From Benincasa hispida (Eukaryota; Streptophyta; Magnoliopsida; Cucurbitales; Cucurbitaceae): DNA of 64,000 nt. The translations under genes were made by a program, and so were the position numbers. The stretch spans positions 63,393,300 to 63,457,299 of the forward strand of contig NC_052353.1 in the NCBI RefSeq assembly GCF_009727055.1. Reading direction: 5' to 3'. This document shows, in pieces, positions 56,001 to 64,000 of the stretch. Numbering within the stretch: the stretch's first letter is position 1; each line of letters starts with the position of its first letter. The notes under the pieces were generated by a model. The model worked only from the letters and a program-made list of their open reading frames with translations. It was not told the DNA's origin and searched no databases.

Positions 56001-56295
56001 AGAATAAGAAGGAAACCTATTGGTGGTGTTTGTGATTTCAACCTCAATTGGAGAATTAGTGATTTCATTCGAGTCTTCAAACAAAAATAAGTAATATTTC
56101 TTCCCCTCTTCTTTGTAGAACTTTTTGTGCATGCTTAACCTAAGATTAATAATACAATAGGTTGTATTTAATTTTGGTCTCTGTGTTTATATGTATTTCC
56201 CAGTATATGGGTATTTCAGAATTTCCAAATTACTTTTGAGTATTGGTACTATGTTTTCTTCCACTGCGTTAGGGTTTTGATCTTTACAGATGTGA
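53082..56295 (+). repeat. Copia-type LTR interrupted by a gypsy LTR
   Basis: Parts 53082-53530 and 54898-56295 together follow the copia LTR order ('gtggcc/gggccctaccctctc', 'gttaatggat', 'tcgttggagcttctaatc', the AT-rich tail). The TGTTGGG start is missing. The tail 55360-55790 is extremely AT-rich with iterated 'taatttaatt'. No coding sequence. Confidence 0.7.
53531..54897 (+). repeat. Gypsy LTR, plus strand, inside the copia LTR
   Basis: Starts TAATAACTGG with the terminal hairpin (one mismatch, 53533-53556) and ends near GATCA at 54897, 1367 bp. The conserved box with CCTGG...CTAGG is at 54799-54822. The target duplication is not convincing (GTTCC on the left, TCTCT on the right). Confidence 0.75.
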
Positions 56296-56669
56296 CATAC
56301 CAAATTGACAACCAAGAAAAACCACATCATGGTGTATTTCTTTAAAGAGGGGAACACCATCAAGAAGCTTCTTCATAAAAATTCTTTCCACAACCTAGTA
56401 ACCAACATGGCCCAGCCGAGCATGCCAAAGTGTTGCACCATCATTCTGACCTATCTTTCCAACATATGCATAATTTGCAGACAAAACATAGAGAGGATCT
56501 TTCCTCTTTCCAGTGAACAAAACATCACCCTAAAATTTCTTAACATTAGAAACAATTTTCACATCATTTGGTCCAAAAAGAACATACCGGCCAGAGCAGA
56601 AAATTTGTGAGACCGAAACCAAATTCTTCTTTAAACCTGGAAAATGATAAACATTTGCAAGAGAAACAT
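56296..56669 (-). pseudogene. pol: Copia element D, pre-integrase region
   Basis: Minus strand: INVSLANVYHFPGLKKNLVS, VSQICSGRYVLFGPNDVKI, VLFTGKRKDPLYVLSANYAY, ATLWHARLGHVGY and KKLLDGVPLF. This is the gag-pre-integrase domain of Ty1/copia polyproteins. The rest of integrase is missing because a plus-strand copia LTR abuts at about 56295. A few stops. Confidence 0.83.
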
Positions 56670-58100
56670 TGATAGCTCTAAAAAAAGCTATTATTCATAA
56701 CTTAATTTAGGCTCGTTAATGGATTTTTAATGTTAATTATCCTATTTTGTAGGTATTGAATGCCGAAGAGATAGAACCGAGCAATCAGAGTCAAACGGGG
56801 TTAATTTGAAGTAATTTGGAGGTGATTTGAGCATTCGGACTTCAAATGAGGAGAAATTACCAAAATGCCTTTTGTAGAGTGTCGCAACCCTCGCTCAACG
56901 CTCGAGTGCAACGCTGCAAGGTAGAACACATGGATGTAGGATAGCATTGCAACGCTACCCAAGAGCATTACAATGCTACAACTTTTATTGGAACGCCACC
57001 AGCACACGTGCATAAGACAGTATTACACCAGAGTTGCAACGCCACTCCAACGCTCGAAGGCTGCTATTGACAAGAGCGTTACAACGTTGTGCCCATTGTA
57101 TAAAAGGATTCTTTCCGAATTAGATAAAGGGAAGAGACTGGTTTCATGGAGGTCGAAGTGAAGCTTCAATTTCCTTTTTCCCCTTCATATTTTAGCATCT
57201 TAGCTTAGGTTTTACATTTTATTCTGGGTTATAATCAATGGACCGGGTCATTATCTCGAGTTTGTCTATAAACTTTTGAGGTAATTCCTATCTAATTTCT
57301 TTGAGCATGAGTTCCCATATTTAATTTCTTGAGATTTTCTTAATTGAATTTGATATTCTTCAACCCTATGCCTTCTTTGAATTTTTATGTAATTTGATTT
57401 GTGTTTATGTGTTGGACTAACGACCCTATCATATTTGCACATTTCCTTGTGTTCATCTAAGCTTGAATTTACCCCGGTAGCATAGGATTGAATGTGAATG
57501 CTTAGATTTATAGGCTAGACTTGAATCTTAGTAATGCGTGGTCAACCTAGGTCCAAAGAACAAATTGATTAATTGAAATAGATTGTCTAATTAATTAGCC
57601 AACACAATAGAATCCTCAATCTTCATGCATATGAACTTTAGTTCTATATGGACGCTATCGAACCCAAAAGAATTAAGAGTATATAGTTTAGTTAAAGTTT
57701 GCTTTCGAATTTTGATTAATAATTAGGACGCTAGATCAATTTGGTTTTAATCGATTGTTGGCCTTTGTAGAAATTAGTTAAGCAAAAATTGATTTAGTAG
57801 TTGTGCATGCATAGAATGGAATGTTTGCTAATTATTGAATTCCATGATAGAAATTTCATAGGATTCTTTCTCTTGCTCTAGAAATTAGATAGACCCATAT
57901 CCTAGATTATATTTACCCTTGCATTTTATATTTCACATGTTTATCTCTTTCAAACCAAACCCCCCATTTACCACTCTAGATAGGAAATTGGCTTAACGAA
58001 ACAAATCATGCTTTCTTACAAATTGACCCATACTTACCACTATTGCTACGTCTTTGTAGTGATAGGAGTAGTTTGGTATTATAAATTTTCTTTTGATTCA
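56670..58100 (+). repeat. Unrelated Ty3/gypsy-type LTR with GCAACGC repeats
   Basis: Interrupts copia element D. It starts TGATAGCTCTAAAAAAAGC and ends GATTCA, about 1431 bp. The last part (ACCCATACTTACCACTATTG, TTTGTAGTGATAGG) resembles Tat/Retand-type LTR ends as I remember them. A short post-LTR stretch (58101-58140) contains a degraded 'cgacaccagtaagggg' where a tRNA-Asp primer site might be. A cluster of GCAACGC/GCGTTGC words lies at 56880-57095. Confidence 0.55.
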
Positions 58101-58114
58101 AGGCTCTTTTCGAA

Positions 58115-58678
58115 AATTAACGACACCAGTAAGGGGCTGCGAACAAACACCACCATTCTCAACATTAACATGCCCTTCTTCAATAACAGCATGTAAGGAA
58201 ACATTTCCAATTGCATGGTGAGAACAACCAAAATCAACAATTCATTTTGTAGAGAATATTAGCTTGTAAATTAATGGGTTGATTAATAGCTTCAATTGAT
58301 AAGCTTTGTCCCATTTAATTTTCTGTTACTTTCCTATACAACATTTGCTTCTATTTCTTTGTGATCCACACGATAATTTGGTCTAATATGACCTGATTTT
58401 CCACCACGATGACATGCCACCTTCACCCGACAATCATGTTTGATGTGTTCTAGCTTGCCGCACCTAAAACATCCTTTTAATTTTCCCTTGCACTACCCTT
58501 CAACCTTGGAATCTTTACTGTTGTTTGAAAAATGTTTGGAAGAATAATTAACTCTTTCCTTGTCTTTTGCATAAAGAATGGCTTCCACCTCGAGATAAGA
58601 TTGCTTGTTGTTGCCAAGCATTTGTTTCATCAATGCTTCACTTTTTTAGAGCAAATTCTCCAACTCAACGATAAAAGT
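58115..58678 (-). pseudogene. gag: Copia element D, gag zinc knuckles and protease start
   Basis: Minus strand: KLEHIKHDCRVKVACHRGGK, SGHIRPNYRVDHKE, then STKWIVDFGCSHHAIGNVSL and HAVIEEGHVNVENGGV. There are two degenerate CCHC knuckles and the copia protease active site, DFGCS where DSGCS or DTGCS is usual. At 58679 a copia LTR begins. Confidence 0.75.
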
Positions 58679-58925
58679 ATTGGGTTATATGCCCTAAAAC
58701 TCGTAGATAGTAAATGTTATTAATTAACCATCATCAATAAAGTGTTATAGATGTTAAATCAATAAATGTTATTGTTTTGTATTGTTATCTATTTTGTCTT
58801 AATAACCCTAAATTCAATAAACTAACATCCAAGACTATCTTATGTGTCCATAACTGTATGTGGAGATATACATGGATCTGAAGGTACAAGAATACCTATG
58901 AGTGGAAGAGGATCTTTATAATTCA
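58679..58925 (+). repeat. Copia LTR fragment
   Basis: Begins TATTGGGTTATATGCCCTAA, a variant copia LTR start (TGTTGGG...), and runs for about 250 bp before the minus-strand LTR takes over. The right limit is approximate. Confidence 0.55.
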
Positions 58926-60947
58926 TTGTGACATAATTTCCACATTTACATTCAGACATACAGATATGCATTAACAACACTAAATTACTGGCATGCTATA
59001 AAGGATGAATAAAAAGAGACCAAAAGAACATATCGGTTGAATACTTTCTTCACTTGAAAACTCGCTCTCTCTATGAACGAACTCCTCTCGCTAGAACATC
59101 AGGCAATCGTTCAGCACTCTCCCATCGTCTACCATGAATGGCTTTGCACGAACACCAGGAAACAGGGACGACACCACCACTCGGAGCCCTCAGTATTCTT
59201 GAAGTGAGAATCCAAAGTGTGGGCTTTGTTCGGATTTGGTAAAGGTGAGGAGGAAAGGAAATTGTGTACAAAGATCAAGCAAATGGGAGAAGGGACAGAC
59301 TATCGAATTGTCAGGTTCTTTATCGTTTAGTGCGAGGTACACGATCGTGTAGTAAAAGCTAAGCGATCGTCTATATGATCGTTTAGTTCAGCTCAGGCGC
59401 TAAGCGATTGTTTAAAGAAAAAGCGTGCGGGTGGGCGATCATTTAGTAAACGGTAAGCGCTATCGTATAGGCTCTCAAGTACTATGAGATCAATTGCTAA
59501 TCATACCATGAGTGATTATGCGTCTCTTACAAAATGAAAACCATTTTCATTTTATTCTTCAGTTACTAAAATTGACTTGACCTTCCCACTAACACATGAA
59601 TTCGGAGAAAATGGTGGCCAATTATCTCACAACCGTCCAATTAATAAAATAATAAATATAATCATATTATATTAATAACCTATAGTTTGATATCATATAT
59701 CAACCACAGTGTTTTCTCGTCTACTTGATATAAATCATATTTATATCCAATTTCCTCCAACTTAATGTATCTCATATATTTAGTCAATCATATCATATAT
59801 AATTTACCAATTCAATTATATCATATATAATCGAACTCCCTCTTATCAATTTGAACATTTCAAACTGACCCAAAAACTAATTCTCAACTTGTATCCAAGC
59901 TACCATGGGGACCTTATGAACCTATGACTTGAAGCTCCAATGGTACATGAATAGCTGACTAAACTCTTTAGCCACGAGATCCACCATTCGTTAACTGCCA
60001 GGCATTCTACTAAAGACCAATAGCTGAACTCTTCTTACCACAAATATATTTTTGTCTCCATCGGATATAACCAATCATGAGTATGATAACCCTTCACAGA
60101 TGCTCGTAAGTATAGTTGAGCCAATTTACCCTTTTGCCCCTATAGTTACATCTCACTCTCCACTGATCCCGCTAATGAACAATACAACATAGTCCACCTA
60201 TGTGTGAATACCTCTCGGACCATGAGAAAGTGTGTGGCCCCACATTGTTCAAGCCCCGGATCAGCCCTTAAGGGAGCTATCTATCCACTTACCTCTGCTT
60301 CAAGGAAGGAGAGAATTCCTTCTTGTGAAGTTGAGTTCCCAACTCCCAAATCAGACAAATCCCTAAAGTGGTAGGTTTGAGTCGGCGACCTGGCCACTCG
60401 CCCATACAAATCAAAAGACCGCACTCAATAGCAGGAGTTCCCAACTCACTCAGGATTGAGGTTATGTTATCTATGGTCATCCTAGTGAAGTAAAGTCTCT
60501 ATTATAAATGGTGTTATATAATGAGATGTTAACATTTCGTGGCCAGGTCTTATACAAACTCTTTGTATAGGACGCCCCCGCTCGCATGTTCCTTACACGA
60601 ATGATCAGGATCAGACCATTCGTGACAAGTCACAACACTTGTAACTATTCCATAAAGCGGGTCGTATCCGTAGCGTTACCAAGATAAGGTTTTCCTTCTA
60701 TATCCGTATATCACAAACCATTTTGGTTATCACTTAAGACATGATCCACTTGTATGTCATCACACATGCTTAAGTTACATAAAGACAACCGGGGATTTTA
60801 GTTTATTGGTTTGTGGTAAAGCAAATAAAACATCCAAAATGACAAAATAAAGAAGTGAAGTAAATATTATATATTATACATCACAAGCATTCATACAAAC
60901 TGTTTACAAACTACAGGACACGATACTTTAGGGCATCATACCCAACA
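58926..60947 (-). repeat. 3' LTR of copia element F
   Basis: On the minus strand TGTTGGGTATGATGCCCTAA starts at 60947, right after the polypurine tract. The left end is approximate. A cluster of ACGATCG-like repeats (59321-59480) matches the one in the LTR at 22701-24873. No coding region. Confidence 0.75.
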
Positions 60948-60960
60948 ATCTCCCACTTGT
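60948..60960 (-). other. Copia element F polypurine tract
   Basis: Minus-strand ACAAGTGGGAGAT directly before the LTR. A near copy (GCAAGTGGGAGATTTT) lies 85 bp upstream on the minus strand (61033-61046). Confidence 0.75.
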
Positions 60961-61045
60961 CCTAAACCGAGTGGGGTGTACAAAAACTAGTACAAAACAA
61001 TAAACTAGGGCCTAAGGCCCAGTACAATAAAATCTCCCACTTGCC

Positions 61046-61565
61046 CTAGTCTAGCCGCAAACGGTCCCGTAGACCCATGCTCTGAAGGTGACCCTCAAAC
61101 ACTGTAGCTGTGAGAGCCTTTGTAAACAGGTCAACAACGTTGTACTCTGAAGCGATCTTTGTGATGATCACGTCCCCTCGATGCACTATCTCGCGGATCA
61201 GGTGATACTTCCGCTCTATGTGTTTACCGCGCCTGTGACTCCTAGGCTCCTTGGAGTTCACCACAGCACCACTATTGTCACAATAGAGGGTGATTGGCCT
61301 AGACATATTGGAACAACTTCCAGTTCTGTCAAGAACTTCCTGAGCCCGACAATCTTCTTAGCAGCTTCGCAAGCTGCTACATACTTTGCCTCCATAGTGG
61401 AGTTGACGATGTACCTCTGCTTAGTGCTTCACCACACTACAGCTCCTCCGTTAAGAGTAAAAACTGACTTTGAAGTGGACTTGCGAGAGTCTTTATCGGT
61501 CTGAAAGTTAGAATCCATGTATCCAGTAAAGATCAAATCCCTAGATCCATACATGAGCATATAGT
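61046..61565 (-). pseudogene. pol: Copia F RNase H
   Basis: Minus strand: GYMDSNFQTDKDSRKSTSKS, VFTLNGGAVVW, stop, STKQRYIVNSTMEAKYVAAC, EAAKKIVGLRKFLTELEVVP, then MSRPITLYCDNSGAVVNSKE, GKHIERKYHLIREIVHRGDV and FTKALTATVFEGHLQSMGLR. All the landmarks of the copia RNase H C-terminus are there. One stop and a frameshift near 61305. Confidence 0.88.
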
Positions 61566-62650
61566 CCCTCGTTCTCTAAAGATACTGAGGATCTTCTTCA
61601 CTATTGTGTAATGACCCTGACCTAGGTTAGACTAATACCTACTGACTATTCCCACAGCATAGCAGATGTCTAGTCTAGTACAGAGCATCGTATACTACCA
61701 ACGGCAGATGCATATGGGACCCATCTCATCTCCTCAACCTCTTGAGGTATCTTAGAACACATGTCCTTAGACAAAGTGACTCCATGCCTGAACGGTAGTA
61801 GGCCCTTTTGGAGTTCTACATCGAGTACTTGAGCAACATCTTGTCAATGTACAATGCCTGAGATAGTGTTAGCATTTTATTCTTACGATCCCGAAATATC
61901 TATATTCCCAGAACAAACTGAGCCTCTCCCAAATCTTTCATTTGGAATTGGGATGCTAGTCAGTTCTTAATTGCATTCAATAGACCTACATATAACACTA
62001 AGAAAACTATTGAAGCGTTGACGATCTTCTTGTAGACACAAGGTTCATCAACATTTTGGTCAAAACCATACGATTTGATCGTAATATCATACCGAATGTT
62101 CCAAGATCGAGACGCCTGTTTCAGCCCATAAATGGACCAATTCAGTTTGCAAACTTTTTGCGCTTGACCTTGGGCAATGAATCCCTCAGGTTGCACTATG
62201 TAAATGCAAGATTGTCGTTCAGAAAGGCCGTCTTGACATCCATTTGCCAGATCTCATAATTATAATAAGCTGCAATGAACAGGAGGATGTGAATCGACTT
62301 TAACATGACAACAGGCGAGAAAGTCTCCTCATAGTCAATTCCCTCTAACTAGGTATAAGCCTTGGCCACTAGTCGAGCCTTGAAGGTTTGCACCTTCCCA
62401 TCAACACCCCGTTTGCGCTTGTAGATCCATTTACAACCTATAGGTCTTACCCCATCAGGCTGATCTACAAGATCCCACACTGAGTTGAAGTACATCGACT
62501 CCATCTCAAGATCCATGGCTTTGACCCATTCATCTCGGTCTATATCCTCCATTTCCTTTTGATAAGACAATAGATCCTCAACGTCGCTATCTGCTACCAT
62601 AGCAAAGATATCTGTGAAACCCAAATAGCGAACGGGCGGGTTCGCAACCC
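61566..62650 (-). pseudogene. pol: Copia F reverse transcriptase (YVDD destroyed)
   Basis: Minus strand: EWVKAMDLEMESMYFNSVWD, LVDQPDGVRPIGCKWIYKRK, GVDGKVQTFKARLVAKAYT, QMDVKTAFLN, NWSIYGLKQASRSWNIRYDI and FDQNVDEPCVYKKI. After FLVLYV the expected DD and following residues are replaced by GLLNAIKN. So a small deletion has removed the catalytic Asp pair. MKDLGEAQFVLGI and later parts are traceable to 61570 with stops. Confidence 0.87.
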
Positions 62651-62659
62651 TCCCACTAC

Positions 62660-63610
62660 TTCAAGGTTCCCTCAACTCTTGAGGTGGAACCAACCTAATA
62701 GATGAACTATCATCAACATCTCTTGCTGATGGACAACTTTTGTTGAAGTTTCAATAGGTTCATTGGAAAGCTCAAGTAACACGACTTTACTACATGGACT
62801 GTGCTCCGTAATATGATCCTTCTCAAGGAAAGTAGCGTTCGTGGAAACAAACACCCTATTTTCCAATGGATCATAAAAATAACCCCCTGGTGTACCTTTA
62901 GGGTAGCCTACAAAAAGGAAAAGCCTCGACCGTGGTTTCAACTTCTTAGGACTCGCCTCAAGCATATGTGTCGGGCAACCTCAAATGCGGAAGTGACGTA
63001 AACTAGCTTTACGCCCGTTCCACAACTTTAGTTGTGTCCTTGCAAAACTCTTGGAAGGAACATAGTTGAGTATGTATACCGCAGTCTCCACTGCGAAACC
63101 CCAAAATGAGTCTGGTAAGAAAGCATAACTCATCATTGAACAAACCATGTCCAACAAAGTTCTATTTCTCCTCTTCGCTACACCATTCTGCTGAGGTGTA
63201 CCCAATGCTGAGAGCTGAGAAACGATTCCATGTTCTATCAAATAGTCCTGGAACTCATAATCTAAAAACTTTCCACCTCGATCTGATCGAAGTGTTTTAA
63301 TCCGTCTATCCAATGTGATTTCAACTTCAGCCTTGAACTCTTTGAACTTTTGAAAGGATTCAGACTTCCGTTGCATCAGATAAACATGCCTATACCTAGA
63401 GTAATCATCAGAAAAACTAATAAAATACTCATAGCCACCTCGGGCTTGCACATTCGTAGGACCACAAAGATCAGAATGTACTAACTCAAGAGGCTCTTTG
63501 GCTCGATAACCTTTTCCAATAAAAGGTCTTTTAGTCATCTTACCCTCAAGGCAAGATTCGCACACCGGTAAAGAATTTTCTTCTAACTCACTTAGAAGGC
63601 CATTATTCAC
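62660..63610 (-). pseudogene. pol: Copia F integrase
   Basis: Minus strand: CESCLEGKMTKRPFIGKGYR, EPLELVHSDLCGPTNVQARG, GYEYFISFSDDYSRYRHVYL, IKTLRSDRGGKFLDYEFQDY, LGTPQQNGVAKRRNRTLLDM, FWGFAVETAVYILNYVPSKS. Both catalytic Asp positions (HSDLCGP, RSDRGG) are present. The third, the Glu of a motif normally ending SERRNR, is Lys here (AKRRNR). The frame is long and open (about 209 codons). The C-terminal part (LFVGYPKGTPGGYFYDP) runs to 62660 after a stop. Confidence 0.9.
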
Positions 63611-64000
63611 TAATCTCTCAATCCTATTGAGATTGATGTGCCCCTAATCAAAGGTGCCAAAGTTGGGCATTTTCCTTTGGATAAATTTGTTGATGTTTAG
63701 ATATAGTTACGACAGATTTAAACAATTCTGTGTTATGGAGGGAACTTAAGGCTAACGATCTTAATACATAGAAATTACTTTCCAGTTTAATTGTACAAAT
63801 TTCAACACCATCTTTATGAATAAACACTTTATCTACATTAAAAGAAATCGTATATTTACATTGTAACTGACACTTTACAGAAATAAGGTTCCTCTTAAGT
63901 TCAGGAACAACAAAAACATCTTTTAAAACTAGAAACCTATTCTGTAAAGATAACTAAATGCCTTCCACTACCACAGCTGAGACAACGTGCCCAGTGCCTA
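63611..64000 (-). pseudogene. pol: Copia F protease/pre-integrase region
   Basis: Minus strand: FLVLKDVFVVPELKRNLISV, KCQLQCKYTISFNVDKVFIH, GVEICTIKLESNFYVLRSL, then ENAQLWHL and a stop where the W/HxRLGH motif would be. The domain is the copia gag-pre-integrase. It continues into the missing right flank. Confidence 0.75.

Larger units (their letters stand above)
60948..64000 (-). mobile_element. Ty1/copia element F (continues beyond window)
   Basis: Minus strand from right to left: protease/pre-integrase region, integrase, RT, RNase H, polypurine tract, then 3' LTR. The order integrase-RT-RNase H defines Ty1/copia. Gag and the 5' LTR lie beyond 64000. All domains are mutated. Confidence 0.88.

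Noticed and set aside
56305..56610. 101-codon plus-strand frame
   Set aside because: Antisense of the copia pre-integrase domain, whose minus-strand reading is clearly recognisable.

Overview
This window is plant nuclear repeat DNA, and I found no gene of the host's own function in it. It looks like eudicot heterochromatin. The families seem like those I associate with Cucurbitaceae, but that is a loose inference. Almost every base can be assigned to nested LTR retrotransposons, a plastid DNA insertion, or assembly artefacts (three runs of N and two sequencing-adapter junctions).

Left part, plus strand (1-22127). An Athila-type Ty3/gypsy element (A1) runs from its 5' LTR (cut by the window start, ending at 677) through a tRNA-Asp primer site (684), gag, protease, reverse transcriptase, RNase H, integrase, a 751-base gap, a 3' ORF and a 3' UTR to its 3' LTR (21274-22127, truncated). 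Inside its gag sits a second complete element (A2, 1385-11767) with two LTRs of about 1.79 kb and a 5-bp target duplication GGCGA. A2 has gag and the 3' ORF but no pol.

Middle, minus strand (22128-34148). A decayed Athila-like element (B) has RNase H, RT, protease and gag in minus order. It is interrupted by a copia-type solo LTR (22701-24873), a 2.36-kb mosaic of plastid fragments (25791-28149: atpB, rrn16 in both orientations, ndhD, clpP, psbZ, ndhB), another copia LTR with a gypsy LTR fragment, and a gypsy solo LTR (32278-33750).

Middle-right, minus strand (33931-53077). A second Athila-like element (E) has its primer site at 52287-52306 and 5' LTR at 52313-53077. Then come gag, protease, RT, RNase H, integrase, 3' ORF, 3' UTR, polypurine tract (34149-34163) and an LTR stub. 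It carries copia LTRs at 34318-37022 and 37791-39535. Its gag holds a three-level nest: gypsy solo LTR 48173-51737 (duplication ATAGT) containing copia solo LTR 49183-51097 (duplication CTTCT).

Right end (53078-64000). Copia LTRs on the plus strand, a gypsy LTR inside one of them, fragments of an old minus-strand copia gag/protease/pre-integrase region, an unrelated gypsy-type LTR (56670-58100), and finally a minus-strand copia element (3' LTR about 58930-60947, then RNase H, RT, integrase) that leaves the window. All coding regions are broken by stops, frameshifts, deletions or loss of catalytic residues.

The most interesting signals are non-coding and shared between elements: a perfect hairpin at the LTR tip, a second LTR hairpin with compensating base changes, and a motif of about 45 bp normally found twice in the 3' UTR. 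The mosaic plastid insertion and the adapter-mediated assembly errors also deserve attention.
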